From JAHJQQ01 sp963737555 (GTDB taxonomy: Bacteria; Pseudomonadota; Gammaproteobacteria; Thiohalobacterales; Thiohalobacteraceae), in NCBI GenBank assembly GCA_963737555.1, contig CAVTTB010000003.1, positions 62,001 through 126,000 on the forward strand: a DNA stretch of 64,000 nucleotides, written 5' to 3'. Positions 24,872 to 33,253 of this stretch are shown here, piece after piece; the first letter of the stretch is position 1, and each line of letters opens with the position of its first letter. The translations under genes and the position numbers were made by a program. Below the pieces are notes generated by a model. The model ran no database searches and was not told the origin of the DNA. It was given only the letters and a program-made list of their open reading frames with translations.

Positions 24872-24888
24872 TGCAACCGCTGTGCCAG
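24872..24888 (-). promoter_or_regulatory. Sigma-54 promoter for the globin unit
   Basis: CTGGCACAGCGGTTGCA on the minus strand fits the -24/-12 consensus with one mismatch (A for G after CAC). Transcription would start near 24861, a few nt before P1 of leader 2. Confidence 0.85.
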
Positions 24889-24923
24889 AACAGATAAAGA
24901 CAAATTATCTGCCGTTGCGATAA

Positions 24924-24930
24924 GGAGTTA
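24924..24930 (-). promoter_or_regulatory. Shared TAACTCC box upstream of sigma-54 promoter 2
   Basis: TAACTCCTTAT on the minus strand begins 37 nt upstream of TGGCAC, the same element and distance as at promoter 1 (23741-23747). Flanking bases differ, which favours a conserved site over recent copying of the whole region. Confidence 0.5.
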
Positions 24931-25017
24931 ACAGATGACAAGGTATGCTGATAGCGCGTTTGATTCGCGTAGTGATCGCACCACTGAGGTTCATGATGCG
25001 AGATTACAGTGCAGAAA

Positions 25018-25617
25018 TCAGCCCAGCAGTTCCATGATGGCGATGACGTTGCGCGCAACTTCGGGAAGTTTCTTGCCTTGATCCATCGCCAGTTTGCGCA
25101 GTGCCTGATAGGCGTCGTTCTCGTCCATCTGCCGATGCCGCATCAGCAGTCCTTTGGCCTGCTCGATCACCTTGCGCTCTTCCAATGAGTTCTTGGTGCG
25201 CGCCAGTTCTTCGCGCAACGCCTGATACTCGCGGAAACGCGCGATGGCCACTTCCATCACCGGCCGCACCCGCTTGCCGCTCAGGCCGTCGACCACATAG
25301 GCGCTCACGCCGGCCTTGATCGCCTGATTGATGGTGCCGCTGTCATCGTCCTCGGCGAACATCACAATCGGGCGCGGCTGTTCGCGGCTGATGGTGCGCA
25401 TCTGTTCCAGGGTATCGCGGTCCGGAGAATCGAGATCGATGATGATCACGTCGGGCTGATGGCGGGCAACTTCCGCGCTGAGATTCTCGGCCCCACTCAA
25501 GCGAGCGATGACACTGTAGCCGGCATCGGCCAGCGCCTGTTCCAGAAGCGCCGCCCGGCCACGGTCCTCGTCGCACAGCAAAACGCGCAAGGGGGGCTTA
25601 GGGTTTTGTTGGGGCAT
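25018..25617 (-). CDS. nasT: NasT: receiver plus ANTAR antitermination regulator
   Basis: A 199-residue RNA-binding response regulator. Receiver domain residues 10-125 (VLLCDED, phosphoacceptor-like Asp61 in IIIDLDSPDRD); ANTAR domain about 136-195 (LEERKVIEQAKGLLMRHRQM, ALRKLAMDQGKKLPEVA). ANTAR proteins bind paired hexaloop hairpins and prevent termination. Its target RNAs are recognisable at 24684-24861 and 23534-23678, and its likely inhibitor NasS is encoded at 18835-20154, so the whole switch is within 7 kb. Usually nasS and nasT are adjacent; here about 5 kb separates them. Upstream of the sigma-54 promoters, so it is probably transcribed on its own. Confidence 0.92.
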   Translation of the reverse strand: MPQQNPKPPLRVLLCDEDRGRAALLEQALADAGYSVIARLSGAENLSAEVARHQPDVIIIDLDSPDRDTLEQMRTISREQPRPIVMFAEDDDSGTINQAIKAGVSAYVVDGLSGKRVRPVMEVAIARFREYQALREELARTKNSLEERKVIEQAKGLLMRHRQMDENDAYQALRKLAMDQGKKLPEVARNVIAIMELLG

Positions 25618-26013
25618 ACGGAATCTTCCAGTTCGTCATAATTTGAGCAATGCCTGTGCCAAGCCGGCCGGTAGAGGCCTTTACCCAGCGCCACCAAGGA
25701 AAAGCGAGACCCTGCGCCGCCTCACCGGTCATATCGCTCGCACCATCCTAGAAACTCACCACAATTCATGAACCCAGATGGTGCATGCACACCCGTTCAG
25801 ATCTCGGAATAATGTGCGTAGCAACGTGATTCGCCAGCGGGCATCCAGCGACCATATTCCAGTTCATGCAGTAAACAAGGATAGTTAGCGCATGCCTCTC
25901 CTGCACCGGCATAGTGCTTGCAGAAAATCCGCCAGACCGGACGGATGCGAAAACTTGCACCAACCTGTACCCTACACCGCCCACGGCATGCAGCTTGAGG
26001 AGTCGCCGTAGTC
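25618..26013. other. 396-bp divergent intergenic region nasT / glgC
   Basis: No ORF with coding character. It holds both start regions: GAGGAG at 25998-26003 serves glgC. A GGTGCATGCACACC element near 25787-25800 looks like opposed NtrC-type half sites, but orientation and spacing do not fit the consensus, so no call is made. Confidence 0.5.
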
Positions 26014-27234
26014 ATGCTCGACAATACCCTGACCATCATTCTCGCCGGCGGCGTCGGCTCGCGCCTGGCCCCGTTGACCGAAGACCGCGCCAAGCCCGCC
26101 GTACCGTTCGGAGGCAAGTACCGGATCATCGATTTCACCCTGGCCAACTGTCTGCATTCGGGTCTGCGCCGCATACTGGTGCTGACCCAGTACAAATCCC
26201 ATTCGCTGCAGAAACACCTGCGCGACGGCTGGTCGATCTTCAATCCGGAACTGGGCGAATACATCACTCCGGTGCCGCCGCAGATGCGTGTCGGCGAGCG
26301 TTGGTATACGGGCACCGCGGACGCAATCTATCACAACCTCTATCTGCTGGAACGCAGCGAAGCGGATTATGTCCTCGTGTTGTCCGGCGATCACATCTAT
26401 CGCATGGACTACGCGGCGATGCTGGAAGCGCATCGCGCGAACCAGGCCGATGTCACCGTCGCCTGCATGCAGGTACCCGTCGATGAGGCCAAAGCATTCG
26501 GCGTACTAAGCGTCGATGCCGATCAGCGTATTGCGAGTTTCCAGGAAAAGCCGGCCCAGCCAGCCACGCTCCCGAACGACCCAAAACACGCGCTTGTGAG
26601 CATGGGGATTTATGTATTCTCCATGGAGCTGTTGCTCAGCACCTTGCGCGCCGATCATACGCGCAGCGATTCTGAACACGATTTCGGCAAAGACATTCTG
26701 CCGAACATCATCGGCGAGAAACGTGTATTTGCCTACCCCTTCGGCGGCGAGACCGGCCGCGTGACGCCGGATCGTTACTGGCGCGACGTGGGTACGCTCG
26801 ATGCATTCTATCAGGCCAACATGGATCTGCTGAAGCCGGTCCCGCCGCTCAATCTCTATCAAGACGATTGGACCATCCGCACCTATCAGGCGCAAAGCGC
26901 GCCAGCGCGCACTGTACCTGGCGCATCCGGAAATGAAGGCATCTTCATAAATTCCATTGTCGCCGGCGGCACCGTGATCGCCGGCGGCAGCGTGCAACAC
27001 TCCATTCTGTTTCCGAATGTCTTCATTGGCGACGAGGCCACGGTGCACGACTCCATCATATTCAACGACGTCAATATCGGCGATGGCGTGCAGCTCAAAA
27101 ACTGCATTATCGACAAACATGTCCGCGTACCCGCCGGCGAGCGTATCGGTTTCGATATCGAAAAGGATCGCCAGCGGTTTACAGTTTCGGAGGGCGGCGT
27201 CGTGGTCGTACCAAGAGGTTATCGCTTCGACTGA
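26014..27234 (+). CDS. glgC: Glucose-1-phosphate adenylyltransferase (ADP-glucose pyrophosphorylase)
   Basis: A 406-residue enzyme making ADP-glucose from glucose-1-phosphate and ATP, the committed step of glycogen synthesis. It has the N-terminal nucleotidyltransferase loop LAGGVGSRLAPLTEDRAKPA, the substrate segment GGKYRIIDFTLANCLHSG, the metal-site VLSGDHIYRMDY and FQEKP, and a C-terminal left-handed beta-helix (GGTVIAGGSVQHSILFPNV). Start ATG 26014 with GAGGAG upstream. No glgA or glgB is adjacent. Convergent with prfC, with only a few bp between stops. Confidence 0.95.
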   Translation: MLDNTLTIILAGGVGSRLAPLTEDRAKPAVPFGGKYRIIDFTLANCLHSGLRRILVLTQYKSHSLQKHLRDGWSIFNPELGEYITPVPPQMRVGERWYTGTADAIYHNLYLLERSEADYVLVLSGDHIYRMDYAAMLEAHRANQADVTVACMQVPVDEAKAFGVLSVDADQRIASFQEKPAQPATLPNDPKHALVSMGIYVFSMELLLSTLRADHTRSDSEHDFGKDILPNIIGEKRVFAYPFGGETGRVTPDRYWRDVGTLDAFYQANMDLLKPVPPLNLYQDDWTIRTYQAQSAPARTVPGASGNEGIFINSIVAGGTVIAGGSVQHSILFPNVFIGDEATVHDSIIFNDVNIGDGVQLKNCIIDKHVRVPAGERIGFDIEKDRQRFTVSEGGVVVVPRGYRFD

Positions 27235-27237
27235 CGT

Positions 27238-28818
27238 TCAATGCTCACGGGTGGCGAAGAAGCGCACCTCGGGGTAACGTTCTATGGCCATGTCGAGATT
27301 GACCCGGGTCGGCGCAATGTAAACCAAGTCGCCGCCCTGATCGATGGCAAGATTTTCGTAGGCTTTCTCGCGGAATTTCTCCATCGCCTTCGGGTCATCG
27401 CATTCGACCCAGCGCGCCGTGGAAACCGCCACGTTCTCGAAGACACATTCGACATTGTATTCACCGCGCAAACGGTGCGCGACGACTTCGAACTGCAAAA
27501 CACCCACCGCACCGAGAATCATGTCGTTATTTTTCAGCGGCCGGAACAGCTGTGTCGCACCCTCTTCGCACAACTGCTCCAAGCCTTTTTGCAGCGCTTT
27601 CATGCGCAGCGGATCGCGCAGGATGGCACGACGGAACAATTCCGGCGCAAAACTCGGAATGCCGGTGTATTTTAAATCTTCGCCTTGCGTGAAAGTATCG
27701 CCGATGCGGATGGTGCCGTGGTTATGCAGACCGATGATGTCGCCCGGCCACGCCTCTTCGACATGACCGCGTTCGGACGCGAGAAAGGTCAGTGCGTTGG
27801 CAATGGTCACTTCGCGACCGATGCGCACATGGCGCATACGCATGCCCCTCTGATAGCTGCCGGAACAAACGCGCATAAAGGCGATACGATCGCGGTGCTG
27901 CGGGTCCATGTTCGCCTGAATCTTGAACACGAAGCCGGTGAATTTTTCTTCGGTAGGTTCGACCTCACGCGTGAGCGTCGGGCGGGGCAACGGTGCCGGC
28001 GCATACTCTGTAAAATAATCCAGCAACTCTTGAATGCCAAAATTATTGATCGCAGAACCGAAGAATACCGGCGTTTGTTTACCCGCCAGGTAGGCCTGCA
28101 CATCGAAGACATGACTGGCGCCACGCACCAGCTCGATTTCGTCACGTAGTTCTGCGATCTGGTCACCCAGAACATCATTGAGCAAAGGATTGTCGATGCC
28201 TTTGATGACGGTGACGTCCTGGCGCACGCTGCCCTTGCCCGGCGTATACAGATGCACGCTGTCGTCGATCAGGTGATAGACACCCTTGAAGCGTTTACCC
28301 ATGCCGATGGGCCACGTGATCGGCGAGCATTGAATCTTGAGTATGGATTCAACCTCATCGAGCAGCTCGATCGTTTCACGACCCTCGCGATCGAGTTTGT
28401 TGACGAAGGTCATGATGGGCGTGTCGCGCAGCCGGCAGACGTCCATCAGTTTGATGGTGCGCTCTTCGACGCCTTTCGCCGCATCGATCACCATCAGCGC
28501 CGAATCCACCGCCGTCAGCGTCCGATAGGTATCTTCGGAAAAATCCTCGTGGCCGGGCGTGTCCAGCAGGTTGATCATGCAGTCCTTGTAGGGAAACTGC
28601 ATGACCGACGAGGTGATCGAGATGCCGCGTTGCTTCTCCAACTCCATCCAGTCGGAAGTCGCATGACGCGCGGCCTTGCGTCCCTTCACGGTACCGGCGA
28701 GCTGAATCGCACCGCCGAACAGCAACAGCTTCTCGGTCAGCGTGGTCTTGCCGGCGTCGGGATGAGAGATGATGGCAAAGGTGCGGCGACGGGCCGTTTC
28801 GTGGAGCAGATCGGTCAT
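27238..28818 (-). CDS. prfC: Peptide chain release factor 3
   Basis: A 526-residue translational GTPase that recycles RF1/RF2 from the ribosome. G1 SHPDAGKTTLTEKLLL, G2/switch region SDWMELEKQRGISIT, G3 DTPGHEDF, G4 NKLDREG; then the EF-Tu-like domain 2 and an RF3 C-terminal domain (VGVLQFEVVAHRLRGEYNVE). Length is normal and the frame is intact. Start ATG 28818. No partner genes; a terminator upstream at 28889-28919 separates it from the PEP-CTERM gene. Confidence 0.96.
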   Translation of the reverse strand: MTDLLHETARRRTFAIISHPDAGKTTLTEKLLLFGGAIQLAGTVKGRKAARHATSDWMELEKQRGISITSSVMQFPYKDCMINLLDTPGHEDFSEDTYRTLTAVDSALMVIDAAKGVEERTIKLMDVCRLRDTPIMTFVNKLDREGRETIELLDEVESILKIQCSPITWPIGMGKRFKGVYHLIDDSVHLYTPGKGSVRQDVTVIKGIDNPLLNDVLGDQIAELRDEIELVRGASHVFDVQAYLAGKQTPVFFGSAINNFGIQELLDYFTEYAPAPLPRPTLTREVEPTEEKFTGFVFKIQANMDPQHRDRIAFMRVCSGSYQRGMRMRHVRIGREVTIANALTFLASERGHVEEAWPGDIIGLHNHGTIRIGDTFTQGEDLKYTGIPSFAPELFRRAILRDPLRMKALQKGLEQLCEEGATQLFRPLKNNDMILGAVGVLQFEVVAHRLRGEYNVECVFENVAVSTARWVECDDPKAMEKFREKAYENLAIDQGGDLVYIAPTRVNLDMAIERYPEVRFFATREH

Positions 28819-28888
28819 GGGGACATTTCAGGGCTGAACAACGTGTGCATTGTAACCGATCACACGCGGCAGATCAGACGGCGGACAT

Positions 28889-28919
28889 AAAAAAAGCGGC
28901 GCTTGAGCGCCGCTTTTTT
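28889..28919 (-). terminator. Intrinsic terminator after the PEP-CTERM gene
   Basis: AAGCGGCGC, TTGA, GCGCCGCTT (28894-28915), flanked by an A-run (28889-28895) and a T-run (28914-28919), so it can work in both directions. It ends the PEP-CTERM transcript 17 bp after its stop. Confidence 0.9.
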
Positions 28920-28936
28920 GGGTAGAACCGACAGAC

Positions 28937-29495
28937 TTAAGCGCGACGGCGACGCATCCCCAGACCCAGAGCGCTGAGTCCGCTGGCCATCAGCCACAGG
29001 GCGGCGGGAACTGGTACGGCAGATACTTGAGCGGTGGCGCCACCATAGGTCAACCGTGAGGAAGCTCGAACTGATCGCTGTTGCGGAAACGGTAGAAGGC
29101 ATTGGAATAAGCCGCTGTTGCAAGGCTCGCATTACCCGCGTTCAGGGTCGAAAAGGTCACCGTGCCGAGGGTACCAGAACCCGAGACTAGGCCTGCGAAA
29201 GCCAAGGTTATCGATCAGACCACTGGACAGGGTCGGCGTGAATGTCGTCAGACCGGATGTAAAGCTGCTGTTGTAGCTGAAGCTCGTGCAGCCCAAAAGG
29301 CTAGCGTCGTAGCTCAAATTGAAAGCGACCGCCACTTGTCGCTGCATCGCTGAAATCAACGTTGACTGCGAAGGACACGTTGTTGCCAAGCATAACCGGC
29401 TGCGATGTCGGGCTCAGCGACACGCTCGCGGCCTGCACCGCCCCTACCATGCCCAACTGAGCCAGCACCAGCATCAATTTTGTTAATTTTTTCAT
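28937..29495 (-). CDS. PEP-CTERM-type secreted protein, about five single-base insertions as sequenced
   Basis: Exported protein with an N-terminal signal peptide (MKKLTKLMLVLAQLGMVGAV) and a C-terminal sorting region VPVPAALWLMASGLSALGLG plus MRRRRA, the PEP-CTERM layout recognised by exosortase/EpsH systems. Middle: VSLSPTSQPVMLGNNVSFAV (cohesin-like start), VAFNLSYDASLLGCTSFSY, TLGTVTFSTLNAGNASLATA. The frame is broken near 29338, 29202, 29094, 29052 and possibly elsewhere, each repaired by removing one base, mostly in short homopolymers. The restored protein is about 183 residues. No exosortase is in the window. The density of errors in 560 bp suggests poor consensus quality. Confidence 0.72.
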
Positions 29496-29844
29496 TTAGT
29501 AAAACTCCCCCGACGGTGTTCCACCCGCGGCTAAGCTAGGTGGCATTATTCTGTACAGTGTCAAGAAATCAGATCTTACATGCTTAAATGATAGCAAAGA
29601 CCGTGCCCGAGCAGTAGGCAGCAATCTTTATTATTTCAAATCATGAGGTTGAATATTGTTTCCGCAAGACCGTCTGGCGCCGAATGGAAACTTAATCCGA
29701 CAACCCATGATAGTACAGCCGCCCCGCTATAATCATGGAATAACTATCAACTATTAATATGTTGCGAGAACATATCAGCACACCAGCCCTTGCTAATAGA
29801 CTGTTAAGAATTACGACAACTCGGCATTTCTTCGCGCTCAGAAC
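29496..29844. other. 349-bp gap between rimI and the PEP-CTERM gene
   Basis: More A+T-rich than its surroundings; no credible ORF. A TTGACA (plus 29559-29564, minus strand) about 65 bp before the PEP-CTERM start could be its -35, though no good -10 follows. ATATGTT (29757-29763), 5 nt, AACATAT (29769-29775) is a perfect inverted repeat downstream of rimI and could be an operator or weak hairpin. Confidence 0.45.
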
Positions 29845-30312
29845 TCATGCGAGTGCCAAGGCCAATATCAGCGCATCCTCTCGCCCCTGCTCGGCCGGGT
29901 AATAGTTTTTGCGTACCCCGACCTCGTTGAAACCCATATCCTGATACAAGGCCAGCGCCGCCAGGTTCGAGGGGCGCACTTCCAGGAGCAGGGTATCGAC
30001 ACCATGGCGACGCGCCAGCGCGATGAAGTGGGTCATTATTTTGCGACCCAGTCCCTGCCCTTGGGACTCGGGGCGCACGCACAGATTCAGGATATGCGCC
30101 TCGCCGGCGGCGGCACTCATCACACCATAGCCGTGGATGACGCCCGCGACCTCATACAACCAGCAGCTATAGCCGACCCGCATGCAATCGCGCAGGATGC
30201 CGTACGTCCAGGGAAACGGGTAGGCGCGGTGTTCGATGTCCATGATCTCCGCGAGGTCGTCCTCGGTCATGGGCCGAAACTGCCCCCCCGCGGATTTCAG
30301 AATGGCGCTCAT
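29845..30312 (-). CDS. rimI: Ribosomal protein S18 alanine N-acetyltransferase
   Basis: A 155-residue GNAT acetyltransferase that acetylates the N-terminal alanine of S18. It has IMDIEHRAYPFPWT near the start, characteristic of RimI, the acetyl-CoA loop VRPESQGQGLGRKIM, and the C-terminal LEVRPSNLAALALYQDMGF followed by VGVRKNYYP. It overlaps the udg stop by 4 bp (ATGA), so the two are translationally coupled; leuA lies upstream. Confidence 0.93.
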   Translation of the reverse strand: MSAILKSAGGQFRPMTEDDLAEIMDIEHRAYPFPWTYGILRDCMRVGYSCWLYEVAGVIHGYGVMSAAAGEAHILNLCVRPESQGQGLGRKIMTHFIALARRHGVDTLLLEVRPSNLAALALYQDMGFNEVGVRKNYYPAEQGREDALILALALA

Positions 30313-31044
30313 ACGGCACCACCTTTATCGAGTTCCCGGTATATACGCACGGCCAGTTGCAGATCTTCCCAGGCCTTGCGCTTGTCGCCGGGCGTGCGCA
30401 GCAGATAGGCAGGATGATACGTGACGATCAACGGTATTTGTCGTTCACCATAACGATGAACGCGACCGCGCAGACGCGCGAGTGGTTCATCGGTCTTAAG
30501 CAGGTTTTGTGCGGCAATACGTCCAACGACTAGAATGAGGCGCGGCTGAATGAGCGCGATCTGCTGTTGCAGATACGGTTCGCAGCAGGCGACTTCATTC
30601 ACCAGCGGATCGCGGTTGTTGGGCGGCCGGCATTTGAGGATATTGGCGATGTAGGCACGGCTGCGATCCAGATTAATGGCTGCGAGCATCGCATCCAACA
30701 GTTGCCCCGCGCGTCCGACAAACGGCTCGCCGCGCTTATCCTCTTCGGCGCCGGGCGCCTCGCCGATCACCAACCAATCGGCATTGCGATTGCCGACGCC
30801 GAATACGGTTTGGGTGCGCGTGCGGTGCAGGTCGCAGCGCGTACAGCTCGCAACCTGTTGTTGCAGCGCATCCCAATCGATTGTTGAGGCGACACTCGGC
30901 TCGGCATCACCAACAGACGCAGGCGACACGAGCGTAGCGCTCGATTCAGGAGATAATGGCTTGGGCATCGACGCTGGGCGAACGCAAGCGCCACGCATCG
31001 ATACCCATAGCTTGTAGATACTGCGCCCGCAGTTCGCCGCCCAC
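30309..31044 (-). CDS. Uracil-DNA glycosylase family 4 (Fe-S type), one frameshift near the N-terminus
   Basis: Removes uracil from DNA; family 4 enzymes carry a [4Fe-4S] cluster. It has CTRCDLHRTRTQTVFG, GEAPGAEEDKRGEPFVGRAG, NILKCRPPNNRDPLVNEVA and VTYHPAYLLR. An open frame extends to 31094, but its first 45 residues are not family-like. Another frame from GTG 31044, with GGGAGG upstream, reads GELRAQYLQAMGIDAWRLRS, the conserved start of proteobacterial homologues, and joins the main frame through a one-base shift near 30950 (before ESSATLVSP). The GTG start is therefore proposed. Operon leuA-udg-rimI. Confidence 0.85.
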
Positions 31045-31090
31045 CGCGCCTCCCTTAATCCCCGCAGCCCACGCTTAAGCTGCTCAGGCC

Positions 31091-32671
31091 TCATACATCT
31101 CCCATCTGCGGATGTTCGCGCACCGGCGATTGCAGCGCCTTGTTCAGGGCATTCACATAGGCCTTGGCCGAGGCGACCACGATATCGGTATCCGCACCTT
31201 GGCCATTGACGATACGCCCGCCCTTCTCCAGTCGCACCGTGACTTCGCCCTGCGCATCTGTGCCGCTGGTGATGTTGTTCACCGAATAGAGCTGCAGTTC
31301 GGTGCCGCTCTTGATGATGGTTTCGATAGCACGAAATGCGGCATCCACCGGCCCACTGCCCAAGGCATGCGCTCGCTGCTCCTCGCCATCCACCGACAAG
31401 GCGATATCCGCCGAGGGCGTCTCGCCGGTCTCGGAACAGACCCGCAACGCCACCAGTTTGAAGCGCTCGTTCTCCGCCGCGAGATTAGTCTCGCTCACCA
31501 GCGCCTGAAGATCCTCGTCGTAGATATCGTGCTTCTTGTCGGCGAGATCCTTGAAGCGCGTGAAGGCCTCGTTGAGCGCCTCTTCCGAACCGAACTCGAT
31601 ACCCAGTTCGGACAAGCGGCTGCGGAAAGCATTACGCCCGGAATGCTTGCCCAGCACGATGCGATTGGCGCTCCAGCCGACATCCTGCGCGCGCATGATT
31701 TCGTAGGTCTCGCGACTCTTGAGCACGCCGTCCTGATGAATGCCGGATTCATGCGCGAAGGCATTGGCGCCGACGATGGCCTTGTTCGGCTGCACCGGAA
31801 AACCGGTGACGCTGGAGACCAAGCGTGAACAGGTCATGATCTGCGTCGTGTCCAGCGTGGTATCGCAGGTAAACAGATCGCGGCGCGTGCGCACCGCCAT
31901 GACGATTTCTTCAAGCGCGGCATTGCCGGCGCGCTCGCCGAGACCGTTGATCGTGCACTCGACCTGACGCGCACCGTTGAGCACTGCGGACAACGAATTG
32001 GCCACCGCCAGGCCGAGGTCGTTGTGGCAATGCACCGAGAACACGGCTTTGTCGGAATTCGGCACGCGCTCGATCAACTGCCGGATCAACTCGCCAAACT
32101 GTTGCGGCAGGTTATAACCGACCGTATCCGGAATATTCACGGTCGTGGCACCCGCGTCGATGACCGCTTCGAGGACGCGACACAGGAAATCCAGCTCGGA
32201 ACGTCCCGCGTCCTCGGGCGAGAACTCGACGTTGTCGGTGTACTGCCGCGCACGTTTGACCGCGCGCACCGCCTGCTCGACCACTTGATCCGGCTCCATC
32301 CGCAGCTTCATCTTCATGTGGATGGGCGAGGTCGCGATGAAGGTATGGATGCGCGCGCTGTTGGCCGGCTTGAGCGCCTCACCGGCACGATCGATATCCT
32401 TGTCCAGCGCACGCGCCAGACCGCAGACCGTACTGTCGCGCACGGCACGGGCCACCGCTTCGACGGCCTCGAAATCACCCTGGCTGGCAATGGGGAAACC
32501 GGCCTCGATGACATCCACGCGCATGCGCTCCAGCGCCTTGGCGATGCGGACCTTTTCGTCCTTGGTCATGGACGCGCCGGGGCTTTGCTCGCCGTCGCGC
32601 AAGGTCGTATCAAAAATGATGAGTTTGTCTGCTTGACTGCTGTTTGGCTGACTGCATGAATCTGGCTCCAT
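31091..32671 (-). CDS. leuA: 2-Isopropylmalate synthase
   Basis: First step of leucine synthesis: condenses acetyl-CoA with 2-oxoisovalerate. About 526 residues: catalytic TIM barrel with IIFDTTLRDGEQSPGASM, FSPEDAGRSELDFL, NIPDTVGYNLP, HCHNDLGLAVANSLSAVLNG and ECTINGLGERAGN; subdomain HESGIHQDGVLK; C-terminal allosteric domain (LYSVNNITSGTDAQGEV) for leucine feedback. The ATG at 32671 precedes EPDSCSQPN; a longer frame to 32719 lacks conservation. No leader peptide is obvious. No other leu genes are in the window. Confidence 0.95.
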   Translation of the reverse strand: MEPDSCSQPNSSQADKLIIFDTTLRDGEQSPGASMTKDEKVRIAKALERMRVDVIEAGFPIASQGDFEAVEAVARAVRDSTVCGLARALDKDIDRAGEALKPANSARIHTFIATSPIHMKMKLRMEPDQVVEQAVRAVKRARQYTDNVEFSPEDAGRSELDFLCRVLEAVIDAGATTVNIPDTVGYNLPQQFGELIRQLIERVPNSDKAVFSVHCHNDLGLAVANSLSAVLNGARQVECTINGLGERAGNAALEEIVMAVRTRRDLFTCDTTLDTTQIMTCSRLVSSVTGFPVQPNKAIVGANAFAHESGIHQDGVLKSRETYEIMRAQDVGWSANRIVLGKHSGRNAFRSRLSELGIEFGSEEALNEAFTRFKDLADKKHDIYDEDLQALVSETNLAAENERFKLVALRVCSETGETPSADIALSVDGEEQRAHALGSGPVDAAFRAIETIIKSGTELQLYSVNNITSGTDAQGEVTVRLEKGGRIVNGQGADTDIVVASAKAYVNALNKALQSPVREHPQMGDV

Positions 32672-33029
32672 TGGGTCCGGCCGCCGGTATCGGCCGTGAT
32701 GTCCCGCCTGGCGCGCCAATATAACAGAGCATTCGCCGGTCTGCGCGCCGGGCGTGGGAAATTGATCAGGAAATTAAGGGGGTATGGGTGCGCTGCCTAG
32801 GGCAGCAGCAGACGCAGAGACAGCGCGGCACGGGCAGACTGCCGGGCGAACCGCTTGGGGAGAGAACGCTTTGAAGGACACCTGAATCATGATTTGGCTT
32901 GACAGTTTTGTCCGAAAGATCGAATTGCTACCGACTATAAACCAGAAGGCGCCGCCCTGCCAAGTGGCACCGGGCAGGCGTTCTCGATACCGACTTGACG
33001 CGCGGACATTTATGTCCGAGACTGCTTCC
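32672..33029. other. 358-bp gap between leuA and hicA
   Basis: No gene seen. TTGACA at 32899-32904 is a candidate -35 for the hicAB unit, but the -10 at proper spacing is poor. A palindrome at 33003-33018, annotated separately, lies just before hicA. Upstream part should carry the leuA promoter. Confidence 0.5.
33003..33018. promoter_or_regulatory. Palindrome before hicA, candidate HicB operator
   Basis: CGGACAT (33003-33009), TT, ATGTCCG (33012-33018): perfect 7-bp arms, 12 bp before the hicA start. Toxin-antitoxin operons are commonly autorepressed at such sites, and this HicB has a C-terminal helix-turn-helix. A GTCCG half site also occurs near 32910. Confidence 0.6.
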
Positions 33030-33242
33030 ATGCGAGGCAATGAGTTCATCAAACGGGTCCGCGCTTATGCCAAGATACACGGCATCCCGTTCGAGTGGCG
33101 TCCAGACCTTGGAAAAGGCAGCCACGGTGTACTCACCCTCGGCGACCACCGCACGGTGGTGCGCAATCCCAAGGACGAACTGAAAACCGGCACCCTGCAT
33201 GGAATGCTCAAACAGCTCGGACTGTCGAGCGACGACCTATGA
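33030..33242 (+). CDS. hicA: HicA-type mRNA interferase toxin
   Basis: A 70-residue double-stranded-RNA-binding-fold toxin that cleaves mRNA. It has MRGNEFIKRVRAYAKIHGI, then the catalytic-His segment GKGSHGVLTLG and a C-terminal TGTLHGMLKQLGLSSDDL, matching HicA. The ATG at 33030 gives standard length; an upstream ATG at 33012 lies inside the palindrome and a longer frame reaches 32889. Followed immediately by hicB. Confidence 0.85.
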   Translation: MRGNEFIKRVRAYAKIHGIPFEWRPDLGKGSHGVLTLGDHRTVVRNPKDELKTGTLHGMLKQLGLSSDDL

Positions 33243-33253
33243 CGGAGTCGACC

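Noticed and set aside
25787..25800. GGTGCATGCACACC as an NtrC site before nasT
   Set aside because: Half sites are in the wrong order and spacing for the GCACC-N-GGTGC consensus.
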